From Nitriliruptoraceae bacterium (lineage in GTDB: Bacteria; Actinomycetota; Nitriliruptoria; Nitriliruptorales; Nitriliruptoraceae): a DNA stretch of 7,783 nucleotides. The translations under genes were made by a program, and so were the position numbers. The notes beneath the pieces were generated by a model that did not search any database, was not told the DNA's origin, and saw nothing but the letters and a program-made list of their open reading frames with translations. The DNA is taken from positions 1 to 7,783 of the forward strand of contig SKLC01000208.1 in NCBI GenBank assembly GCA_007123425.1, in the 5' to 3' direction. Position 1 is the stretch's first letter, and each line of letters begins with the position of its first letter. Positions 1-5,192 of this stretch are shown here, one piece after another.

Positions 1-327
1 ACGACCGCGGCCGCCTACGGCGTGGGGCGCCGAGCGTCGGAGACCCTCGGCGAGACCACGCGACGCTGGGCGGCGGAGGGCAGGATCGACGACGCGCGCG
101 GTCGGCGACTCGCAGCGCTGGCCACCACGGCCGCGTTCGGCGGCGAGGTCGACCGTGAGCACGCGCGCGAGGCGCAGGAGCTCGTCGCCGGCCTGCAGGC
201 ACAGCTACGCGACTCGGTGGGGCTGCGGGACCGGCTGCTCGCTCCGGTCCGCCTCCCGGTCACAGCCGGGCTGGAGCACGTGCGCCGGTGGACGGGCGCG
301 CTGCGCCTGCGGATGCGTCGCGCCTGA
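1..327 (+). CDS. C-terminal fragment of unidentified protein, possibly DUF4129/TgpA-like tail
   Basis: An open frame runs in from the left edge of the window and stops with TGA at 325-327, leaving 108 visible residues. The true start lies outside; the first ATG/GTG inside the window (GTG at 22) has no reason to be the start. The visible part is charged and helical, with no membrane segment and no cysteine, and ends in a very basic tail (RLRMRRA). The pattern of a GETTRRWA-like helix followed by a helix beginning RRLAALATTAAFGGEVD, then REHAREAQELVAGLQAQL, resembles the DUF4129 domain that closes many actinobacterial TgpA-type transglutaminase proteins. This is a weak, remembered resemblance and is inference only. 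The gene converges with the DUF3040 gene and is followed by a strong hairpin. Confidence 0.6.
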   Translation, partial: TTAAAYGVGRRASETLGETTRRWAAEGRIDDARGRRLAALATTAAFGGEVDREHAREAQELVAGLQAQLRDSVGLRDRLLAPVRLPVTAGLEHVRRWTGALRLRMRRA

Positions 328-354
328 CCTCTCGTCGCCCGGCCGCGATCACGA

Positions 355-377
355 ACGCCGCGCACGGGGCGCGGCGT
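355..377. terminator. GC-rich hairpin between convergent genes
   Basis: ACGCCGCGC at 355-363 pairs perfectly with GCGCGGCGT at 369-377 around a 5-base loop (9-bp stem). It starts 27 bases after the stop of the left + strand gene and 22 bases beyond the stop of the - strand DUF3040 gene, so it can serve both directions. There is no T-tract on either side, so it would be a U-less terminator, as is common in high-GC actinobacteria. Confidence 0.5.
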
Positions 378-399
378 CAGGGTGCGAGAGTCCGGGGCG

Positions 400-711
400 T
401 CAGCGCTGCTCGTCGGGTGGCACGTGCGCGCGCGACTCCTCGACGCCCTCCCGCAGCGCGGTGGCACCGAGGACGAGACCGGCGAGCAGCAGGACCATCC
501 CTGCCACGCCGAAGGCGATGTGCGAGACCAGGCCCAGCAGCGAGAAGAACCCGATCACGGCCAGCACGACCGCCACGCGCAGCCGCAACGTGCGCGACGA
601 GCGCGCCGGTCGCTTGCGCTTGCGCGTGCGCGCGACGAACCGAGGATCCTCCGCCGCGAGCTGGCGCTCGATCTCGGCGAGGATTCGCTCCTCATGCTCG
701 GATAGCGGCAT
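400..711 (-). CDS. DUF3040 family small membrane protein
   Basis: This is a 103-residue protein. Its N-terminus, MPLSEHEERILAEIERQL, followed by a DPRF motif, is the signature of the DUF3040 family, which is widespread in actinobacteria and has no established biochemical role. Residues 1-27 are an amphipathic acidic helix, 28-43 a basic linker (RTRKRKRPARSSR), and about 44-63 and 66-86 are two hydrophobic helices; the tail is short and polar. The basic linker next to the first helix predicts a cytoplasmic N-terminus. The frame is open further upstream, but the ATG at 711 is chosen because the family signature begins there and GGGGA precedes it. It lies downstream of the crotonase gene on the same strand, 143 bases away, behind a hairpin and its own -10-like hexamer. 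Confidence 0.88.
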   Translation of the reverse strand: MPLSEHEERILAEIERQLAAEDPRFVARTRKRKRPARSSRTLRLRVAVVLAVIGFFSLLGLVSHIAFGVAGMVLLLAGLVLGATALREGVEESRAHVPPDEQR

Positions 712-742
712 GTGGTCCCCACGCGGCCGATGACGAGATGAG

Positions 743-748
743 AGCGTA
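743..748 (-). promoter_or_regulatory. Putative -10 box for the DUF3040 gene
   Basis: On the minus strand this reads TACGCT, fitting the actinobacterial TANNNT -10 pattern, 31 bases before the ATG. It is embedded in GGTACGCTC, a 9-mer found again in the dinB promoter. I see no convincing -35 element. Confidence 0.35.
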
Positions 749-820
749 CCGAGGCGGTCTTGGGCGCGCACGCTCTGATGGACAGGTCGCGCGCCACCGA
801 CCGCGATGTGAGCGATCGGT

Positions 821-846
821 GCACCTCGGTGACCGCATCGAGGTGC
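821..846 (-). terminator. Hairpin after the crotonase gene
   Basis: GCACCTCG at 821-828 and CGAGGTGC at 839-846 form a perfect 8-bp stem with a 10-base loop. On the minus strand it begins 8 bases after the TGA of the crotonase gene (855-857), the position expected for an intrinsic terminator. No U-tract follows. It separates the crotonase gene from the DUF3040 gene. Confidence 0.5.
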
Positions 847-854
847 GACGGTTC

Positions 855-1649
855 TCACGCACCGCTGAAGCTCGCCGAGCGGCCCTCCATGGCCGCTGCG
901 ACGGCCTCGGCGAAGTCGGGGCCACGCAGACAGGCGAGCTGCTGCTCCGCCTCGACGCGCAGCGCCGCGTCCCGGTCCCGGCCCAGGTTCTCACGCAGCA
1001 GGCGTGGGGCCCGACGCACCGAGCCGGGCCCGGCCGCCAGCCGCGCCGCGTACTCGTGGGCCCGGGCGAGCGGGTCGTCGCCGTCGAGCGCCACCTCGGC
1101 CAGCCCGATGGCCAGGGCCTCGTCGGCACCCACGCGCCGGGCGGTCATGGTCATCTCGGTCGCCCGCCCGAGGCCCACGAGGCGGGGCAGCCGCCAGGTG
1201 CCGCCCAGGTCGGGCACCAGGGCCCAGCGGGCCTCCATCACGGCCAGCTGCGCGTCCGGTGCGACGGCCCGGAGGTGGCACGCGGCGGCCAGCTGGATGC
1301 CTGCGCCGAAGCAGTAGCCCTCGATCGCGGCGACCGTGGGCTTGTCGAGCTCCTCGTACGCCGTGAAGGCGGCCTGGAGCCGGCCGATGCCCTCGGCGCC
1401 CGTGCCGCCCCCGTCGCCGTCGCCACCGGGCCCGCCCTGGCTGAACAGGCTCACGTCCAGGCCGCTGGAGAAGGAGCCACCGCGGCCCGCGACCAGGACC
1501 GCGCCCGCGTCCGGGTCCTCGGCGGCCTGCTGCGCGCGCTCGGCGAGCTGCTCGAACACCGCGGTGCTCATGGCGTTGCGGACCTCGGGCCGCTCGAGGG
1601 TGACGTGCGCCACCCGGTCGACGACCTCGTAGCTGACGACCTCGGACAC
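855..1649 (-). CDS. Enoyl-CoA hydratase/isomerase (crotonase) family protein
   Basis: This 264-residue protein is a single-domain crotonase of normal length, expected to act on acyl-CoA thioesters in the cytoplasm (fatty-acid or related beta-oxidation). The N-terminal strand pattern VAHVTLERPEVRNAMS is typical. The oxyanion-hole segments are FSSGLD (60-65) and YCFGAG (112-117). In classical hydratases the two catalytic glutamates lie in CELA- and PE-type motifs. Here the first is glutamine (Q119 in GIQLA) and the second is kept (E139). An aspartate eight residues on (D147 in LVPDLGGT) matches the acid of dienoyl-CoA isomerases, so an isomerase is at least as likely as a hydratase. Residues 72-87 are a Gly/Asp-rich loop (GGPGGDGDGGGTGAEG). 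The start is GTG, with AGGAG five bases upstream. Substrate unknown. Confidence 0.92.
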   Translation of the reverse strand: MSEVVSYEVVDRVAHVTLERPEVRNAMSTAVFEQLAERAQQAAEDPDAGAVLVAGRGGSFSSGLDVSLFSQGGPGGDGDGGGTGAEGIGRLQAAFTAYEELDKPTVAAIEGYCFGAGIQLAAACHLRAVAPDAQLAVMEARWALVPDLGGTWRLPRLVGLGRATEMTMTARRVGADEALAIGLAEVALDGDDPLARAHEYAARLAAGPGSVRRAPRLLRENLGRDRDAALRVEAEQQLACLRGPDFAEAVAAAMEGRSASFSGA

Positions 1650-1685
1650 GGCGGCTCCTGTCGTGCGTCTGGGCGTGGAGCACCG

Positions 1686-1691
1686 AGCCTA
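1686..1691 (-). promoter_or_regulatory. Putative -10 box for the crotonase gene
   Basis: The minus strand reads TAGGCT, a TANNNT hexamer, 36 bases before the GTG start, giving a predicted leader of about 30 bases. A 16-base inverted repeat (1699-1714) lies immediately upstream, where the spacer would be, so a repressor bound there would block the promoter. No clear -35 element. Confidence 0.35.
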
Positions 1692-1698
1692 GGGCTCC

Positions 1699-1714
1699 CA
1701 CCCGGCACCGGGTG
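1699..1714. promoter_or_regulatory. Inverted repeat, possible operator between divergent genes
   Basis: CACCCGG-CA-CCGGGTG is a perfect 7-bp inverted repeat with a 2-base centre. It lies in the 174-base gap between the divergent crotonase and cysteine-rich genes and abuts the presumed crotonase -10 hexamer. The shape suits a dimeric regulator, but no regulator gene is visible nearby, and a GC-rich palindrome of this size can arise by chance. Confidence 0.3.
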
Positions 1715-1756
1715 CGGTCGCCGGCTGGCGTGCTCCTGCTCGTGGGGGCACGCCGA

Positions 1757-1762
1757 TAGCCT
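1757..1762 (+). promoter_or_regulatory. Putative -10 box for the cysteine-rich gene
   Basis: TAGCCT fits TANNNT and lies 61 bases before the ATG at 1824, predicting a leader of about 55 bases. It is one of very few TA dinucleotides in this intergenic region. No recognisable -35 element. Confidence 0.3.
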
Positions 1763-1823
1763 GGGCCGCTCGACGCTCCGGGACCACCTCGTCCCCTTCT
1801 CCCCCGAGTCCAGGCGGCACGCC

Positions 1824-2558
1824 ATGCTCGACCGCGAGTGGGTCACCCTCCGCGACCCCGACGACGACCACCGTCGCTACACGTTCGACGTGTCGTTCCT
1901 GCTCTCCAGCTACCAGTGCATCTACGGCGCGGGCTGCCCCAGCGTCTTCCCCGACACCCAGGACGGGGTGATGGGCTGCTGCCAGCACGGCGCCTACCTC
2001 AACGACGATGACGACCCCGAGGAGCTGCAGCGGCTCGTCGACGAGGAGCTCTCGTCCGACACGATGCAGCACCACGCCCTGGCGACCGCGCACGGCGTCC
2101 TGGTCGACGACGAGGAGGACGAGACGCTCACGCGCGTCGTCGACGGCGCCTGCATCTTCCTCAACGGCGCCGGCTTCCCCGCCGGCGAGGGCTGCGCGCT
2201 GCACCACCTCGCCGAGCGGCGCGGTGAGCACCACATGACCCACAAGCCCACCGTCTGCTGGCAGGTGCCGCTGCACCGCACGATCGACGAGCAGGTCGCC
2301 AACGACGGCGAGGCCCTCGAGATCCATACCATCGCCGCCTTCGAGCGCGGCCACTGGGGCGAGGGCGGCGCCGACTTCGGCTGGTGGTGCCTCGACGACG
2401 ACACGGCCTTCGTCGGCCGGGAGCCGGTGTACCGCTCGATGGAGGCCGAGCTGCGCACGATGGTGGGCGACGAGATCTACGAGGAGCTCGCCGCCTACCT
2501 CGACCGTCGGCGCCGACAGCGCCACCGGGTCGAGTTCCTCCCGCTCGCACCGGGCTGA
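1824..2558 (+). CDS. Conserved cysteine-rich protein, probable metal-binding (YkgJ/DUF3109-like)
   Basis: This is a 244-residue soluble protein without signal peptide or membrane segment. Eight cysteines (C32, C38, C52, C53, C110, C124, C145, C189) are spread over the chain, including CIYGAGC and GCC near the N-terminus and CIFLNGAGFPAGEGC in the middle, with HH at 127-128 and 136-137. This spacing recalls the YkgJ and DUF3109 putative zinc- or iron-chelating cysteine clusters; that assignment rests on the pattern only. Acidic runs (DDDD at 61-64, DDEEDE at 95-100) are marked, and residues 229-235 are basic. The ATG is the only sensible start: translation upstream loses protein character and overlaps the crotonase gene antisense. 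An AGGCGG sequence six bases ahead is a plausible ribosome site. Function unknown. Confidence 0.82.
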   Translation: MLDREWVTLRDPDDDHRRYTFDVSFLLSSYQCIYGAGCPSVFPDTQDGVMGCCQHGAYLNDDDDPEELQRLVDEELSSDTMQHHALATAHGVLVDDEEDETLTRVVDGACIFLNGAGFPAGEGCALHHLAERRGEHHMTHKPTVCWQVPLHRTIDEQVANDGEALEIHTIAAFERGHWGEGGADFGWWCLDDDTAFVGREPVYRSMEAELRTMVGDEIYEELAAYLDRRRRQRHRVEFLPLAPG

Positions 2559-2571
2559 GGTCGACCTCAGC
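2554..2571. terminator. 18-bp perfect palindrome spanning two convergent stop codons
   Basis: GCTGAGGTCGACCTCAGC is a perfect palindrome. As RNA it folds into a 7-bp stem with a UCGA loop, identical on both strands. It contains the TGA of the + strand cysteine-rich gene (2556-2558) and the TGA of the - strand secreted-protein gene (2567-2569), so one element could end both transcripts. No U-tract. Confidence 0.45.
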
Positions 2572-2863
2572 GCGGGTCGTCGATGCAACCTCGACGAGGG
2601 TTGTCCTGCTCGCCCTCGCCGGCCGGGATCAGCCCTGGCGGCGCGGTGTGCTCGTTGACCTCGTCGCCGAACCCGTGCCCCGGGCGCAGCCCGTCGGGAT
2701 CGAGCCCGGGCGCGGCCTGGTGGTTGTGGTTCTCGTCGCCGAACCCGCATCCCGGACGTGGCTGCAGGTCCTCGGTCGCCGATGCCGTGCCGGCCGCGAC
2801 GCCCACGAGCAGCGCGGCCGAAGCCACCGTGCCCAGGGCGCGTCCACGAAAGTTCCCGATCAT
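2567..2863 (-). CDS. Small secreted repeat protein, function unknown
   Basis: This 98-residue protein has a clear Sec signal peptide: a basic N-terminus (NFRGR), a hydrophobic core at 9-25, and an ASA cleavage site after residue 29. The mature part is two tandem 24-residue repeats (36-59 and 60-83) with the core RPG(C/H)GFGDE, then a conserved H, then APGL or PPGL and P. Fifteen of 24 positions are identical between copies. A short tail ends RRGCIDDPR. Two cysteines (C39, C93) could form one disulfide. The GFGDENHNH-type core resembles Gly-Asp-Asn-His motifs in other small exported actinobacterial proteins of unknown role, and the His, Asp and Asn side chains could bind metal (inference). The ATG is preceded by GGAGAGG. 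It lies 85 bases downstream of dinB with its own -10-like hexamer. Confidence 0.8.
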   Translation of the reverse strand: MIGNFRGRALGTVASAALLVGVAAGTASATEDLQPRPGCGFGDENHNHQAAPGLDPDGLRPGHGFGDEVNEHTAPPGLIPAGEGEQDNPRRGCIDDPR

Positions 2864-2896
2864 CTGCTGGCCTCTCCTCGGGCGCGGAATCAGTCG

Positions 2897-2902
2897 ACGC
2901 TA
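2897..2902 (-). promoter_or_regulatory. Putative -10 box for the small secreted protein gene
   Basis: The minus strand reads TAGCGT (in CTAGCGT), 33 bases before the ATG. The same CTAGCGT heptamer occurs at 4318-4324 ahead of the first VOC gene. The small symmetric sequence ATCGGACCGAT at 2922-2932 lies where a -35 region would fall. No standard -35 box. Confidence 0.35.
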
Positions 2903-2948
2903 GCGAGGGGCACGAAGCCGGATCGGACCGATGGTCACCGGCCGTGAG

Positions 2949-4223
2949 TCAGCCGCGATCCTCGCGGGTGGGTGCGGGTGGCCCTTCCTCGTCGTCGTCG
3001 TCGAGGAGCGAGGCGTAGGACACGCCGACCCCGCCGAAGCGCTCGGTCACCTCGTCGGCGACCCGGTCGAGCTGCTCCCACCGGGGGTCGACCGGCGTGG
3101 GGACCTCGAGGGCCAGCTGCCGCGCGCCCACGCCGTCGGCGAGGTTGGACACGCCCACGCCCAGCAGCCGCACCCGTGCCCGCTCGAGGCGCAGCTGGTC
3201 CAGCAGCTCGCGCGCGACGGCTGCGATCTCCTGGGTGCGGTCGGTGGGCTCGGCCAGGGTGTGGGAGCGGGTCACCGTCTCGAACGAGGCGAATCGGACC
3301 TTGATCGTGATCGTCCGCCCGGCGAGGTCCGCGCGCCGCAGGCGGCGCGCCACCTTCTCGGTCAGGCGCAGCAGGTGGCGGCGCAGCGACTCCGGGTCGT
3401 CGACGTCTACCTCGAAGGTGGCCTCCGCGGACAGCGACCGGGCGGGCTCGGTCGGGTTGACCGCGCGGGGATCCTCGCCCCGGGCCAGCTGGTGCAGATG
3501 CGCGCCGACCGCCTCCCCCACCACACGCTGCAGGGTGCGTCGGTCGGTGTCGGCGATGTGCCCGATCGTGGTGAAGCCGTAGGCCTCGAGCCGCTCGACC
3601 GTGCGCGGCCCGGCGCCGAACAGCGCGCTGACGGGCAGCGGGCGAAGGTTGGCGACCACCTCCTCGGCACGCCAGTGACAGACCCCGTCGGGCTTGGCCC
3701 GCCCCGAGAGCAGCTTCGCCACCGACTTCGTGGGGCCCACCCCCACCGAGCAGGGCAGGTCGAGCCGGTCCCGGACGTCGGCGCGGATGCGCCGCGCGAT
3801 CTCGTCCGGCGCACCGAAGAGCCGCACCGCGCCCCGGACGTCGAGGAAGGCCTCGTCGAGGGAGAGCGGCTCGACCCACGGCGTGACGTTCCGCAGCAGT
3901 CCCATGACCTCGCGCGAGACCTCGCGGTAGACGTCGAAGCGGCCCGGCACGATCACGAGGTCCGGGCACCGGCGTCGCGCCTGCACCATCGGCATCGCGC
4001 TGTGGATCCCGAAGCGGCGCGCCTGGTAGGAGGCGGCCGCCACCACGCCACGGTCCCCCGCGCCGCCGACCACCACGGGGCGGTCACGCAACCGCGCATC
4101 GTCGCGCTGCTCCACCGACGCGTAGAAGGCGTCCATGTCCACGTGCAGGATCGGCTCACCGACCACCGCGCGCGGGTCGTCGGACGGATCGGAGCCTGCG
4201 GCCGGGCCCCCGGGCTCGGTCAC
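2949..4223 (-). CDS. dinB: DNA polymerase IV (Y-family translesion polymerase)
   Basis: This 424-residue Y-family polymerase copies past damaged bases in the cytoplasm. The palm carries HVDMDAFYASVE (27-38), with metal ligands D29, D123 and E124 (LSLDEAFLDV), so it is catalytically intact, unlike ImuB proteins. The steric-gate position is Y34. Fingers residues follow in PVVVGG and SYQARRFGI; the helix-hairpin-helix thumb includes SVGVGPTKSVAK (159-170) and LFGAGPRTVERL (201-212). The little-finger domain spans about 260-378. QLALEV (369-374) lies where many family members have a sliding-clamp-binding QL peptide. The chain ends in an acidic Asp/Glu run encoded partly by a (TCG)5 repeat. The GTG start at 4223 is preceded by AAGGGGG; a later GTG (V20) lacks such a site. 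A LexA box upstream indicates SOS control. Confidence 0.96.
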   Translation of the reverse strand: MTEPGGPAAGSDPSDDPRAVVGEPILHVDMDAFYASVEQRDDARLRDRPVVVGGAGDRGVVAAASYQARRFGIHSAMPMVQARRRCPDLVIVPGRFDVYREVSREVMGLLRNVTPWVEPLSLDEAFLDVRGAVRLFGAPDEIARRIRADVRDRLDLPCSVGVGPTKSVAKLLSGRAKPDGVCHWRAEEVVANLRPLPVSALFGAGPRTVERLEAYGFTTIGHIADTDRRTLQRVVGEAVGAHLHQLARGEDPRAVNPTEPARSLSAEATFEVDVDDPESLRRHLLRLTEKVARRLRRADLAGRTITIKVRFASFETVTRSHTLAEPTDRTQEIAAVARELLDQLRLERARVRLLGVGVSNLADGVGARQLALEVPTPVDPRWEQLDRVADEVTERFGGVGVSYASLLDDDDEEGPPAPTREDRG

Positions 4224-4257
4224 GGTGCGCCCCCTTCGCGGCGACGAGACGGCGGGG

Positions 4258-4271
4258 CGAACGTGCGTTCG
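4258..4271. promoter_or_regulatory. LexA (SOS) box of dinB
   Basis: CGAACGTGCGTTCG matches the Gram-positive/actinobacterial LexA operator CGAACNNNNGTTCG exactly, and even the inner GC pair is symmetric. It lies 34 bases before the dinB GTG and 11 bases downstream of the likely -10 hexamer, so bound LexA would cover the transcription start and early transcript. It is 92 bases from the divergent VOC gene, whose own promoter lies farther off, so dinB is the natural target. I found no second copy in the window. Confidence 0.82.
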
Positions 4272-4282
4272 TCGTCGCGGCG

Positions 4283-4288
4283 AGCGTA
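4283..4288 (-). promoter_or_regulatory. Putative -10 box for dinB
   Basis: The minus strand reads TACGCT within GGTACGCTC, the same 9-mer as in the DUF3040 promoter. It lies just upstream of the LexA box, and transcription would begin around 4276, giving a leader of about 52 bases. No clear -35 element. Confidence 0.45.
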
Positions 4289-4318
4289 CCCGGCTGGCGC
4301 CGAGCGCCCCCGCCGGTC

Positions 4319-4324
4319 TAGCGT
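4319..4324 (+). promoter_or_regulatory. Putative -10 box for the first VOC gene
   Basis: TAGCGT (TANNNT pattern) lies 39 bases before the ATG at 4364, predicting a leader of about 33 bases. The flanking heptamer CTAGCGT also occurs in the promoter region of the small secreted protein. No -35 match. Confidence 0.35.
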
Positions 4325-4363
4325 TCCCAGCCGACGACGACGCTCACGGGAGCCTCGAACAGC

Positions 4364-5068
4364 ATGCCCATCCCCGCCGTGCCCGATCACGTGGCCGTGG
4401 CCGTGCCCGCCATCGACGACGCCGCCGCCCGCTGGCGCGACCAGCTGGGCGCGGGCTGGGCCAACCGCGGGATGTTCCTGCCCGAGGCCCCCTTCCACGT
4501 GCGCCAGCTTCGCTTCGCGAACGGCGCGAAGCTCGAGCTGCTGCAGCCCAACGGCCAGGGCTTCGCGCAGGGCTTCCTGGACCGGTTCGGCCCCCGCGTC
4601 CACCACGTCACCCTCAAGGTGCCGGACGCGCTGATGCCCGCGGTCGAGACCATGCGCGCCGAGGGCTACGACGTCGTGGACGTCAACACCGAGGGCGGCT
4701 GGCACGAGGGGTTCCTGCGCCCTTCCCAGGTCGGCGGCGTGATCGCCCAGATCGCCTGGTCGGAGTCCAGCCCCGAGGAGTGGACCCGCCGCAACGCCGA
4801 CGTCGCCGAGGAGCCGCGCGGCGAGGTCGAGCTGCTCGGGCCCACGCTGACCCATCCCGACCTCGACGCCGCCGAGCGCATCTGGACGACGCTGGGCGGC
4901 AAGGTCACCCACGAGGACAGGGCCATCATGGTCGCCTGGGACGGCGCGCCGCTGACCGTGCGCGTCGAGGCCGGCGCGACCGCCGGGCCGGTGGGGCTGC
5001 GCATGGCCGGCGTCGAGCCCATGGAGGCCCATCCCGTGCTCGGCGCCGCCGTGCTGCCCGCCCAGTGA
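4364..5068 (+). CDS. VOC superfamily (glyoxalase-like) protein, first tandem copy
   Basis: This is a 234-residue cytoplasmic protein. Residues 7-133 form two VOC beta-alpha-beta modules: PDHVAVAVPAIDDAAARW, with strand KLELLQP at 56-62, then VHHVTLKVPDAL with strand GVIAQIAW at 125-132. By analogy with glyoxalase I and methylmalonyl-CoA epimerase, the metal ligands would be H9, E58, H81 and position 129; that last residue is Q instead of the usual E. A further partial module (about 157-218) begins THPDLDAAERIWTTLGG, so the chain is longer than a two-module enzyme. Family members include lyases, epimerases, dioxygenases and resistance proteins; the substrate cannot be read from the sequence. 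The ribosome site is weak (GGGAG 11 bases from the ATG), but no other in-frame start is nearby. The next gene is a paralog. Confidence 0.9.
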   Translation: MPIPAVPDHVAVAVPAIDDAAARWRDQLGAGWANRGMFLPEAPFHVRQLRFANGAKLELLQPNGQGFAQGFLDRFGPRVHHVTLKVPDALMPAVETMRAEGYDVVDVNTEGGWHEGFLRPSQVGGVIAQIAWSESSPEEWTRRNADVAEEPRGEVELLGPTLTHPDLDAAERIWTTLGGKVTHEDRAIMVAWDGAPLTVRVEAGATAGPVGLRMAGVEPMEAHPVLGAAVLPAQ

Positions 5069-5072
5069 CGAC

Positions 5073-5098
5073 GCGGGCCGCGCCCGGCTGCGGCCCGC
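5073..5098 (+). terminator. Strong hairpin after the first VOC gene
   Basis: GCGGGCCGC at 5073-5081 and GCGGCCCGC at 5090-5098 make a perfect all-GC 9-bp stem with an 8-base loop, starting 4 bases after the TGA. There is no U-tract. Since the next gene lacks any promoter-like TA sequence, this may act as a partial terminator or a processing/stability barrier within a two-gene transcript and not as a full stop. Confidence 0.45.
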
Positions 5099-5149
5099 TG
5101 CCTCAGGTGCGGCCCCGGCCACCTCGTCACGTGCCGTCACCGCTGCCAT

Positions 5150-5177
5150 CCCCACCGGTCCCACCCCTCTCACCCCC
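5150..5177 (-). other. Four-tract G-quadruplex motif upstream of the second VOC gene
   Basis: The + strand has C-tracts at 5150-5153, 5160-5162, 5164-5167 and 5173-5177, separated by 6, 1 and 5 bases. The minus strand therefore satisfies the standard G3+N1-7 quadruplex rule. It ends 15 bases before the ATG of the second VOC gene, and the G-rich strand is the template strand for that gene. Whether it folds or matters in the cell is not shown. Confidence 0.45.
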
Positions 5178-5192
5178 GCATTCGAGGCCGCC

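Noticed and set aside
712..858. N-terminal extension of the DUF3040 protein to 152 residues
   Set aside because: The DUF3040 signature begins at the internal ATG at 711, which has a ribosome site; the extension covers the promoter-like hexamer and the crotonase terminator hairpin.
288..1823. Long + strand extension upstream of the cysteine-rich protein, which would make a 756-residue protein
   Set aside because: It runs antisense to the DUF3040 and crotonase genes, is Arg/Ala/Gly low-complexity, and loses protein character before the ATG at 1824. It is an artefact of high GC content.
1689..2750. 353-codon - strand frame
   Set aside because: It is antisense to the cysteine-rich gene, whose cysteine clusters and good start support the + strand.
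2949..4223. DinB reading as ImuB, the inactive Y-family partner of DnaE2
   Set aside because: All three catalytic acids and the SLDEAFLDV motif are present, and ImuB proteins lack them.
2931..4634. 567-codon + strand frame
   Set aside because: It is antisense to the intact dinB gene and continues out of frame into the first VOC gene; the translation is His/Arg/Gly-rich without any motif.
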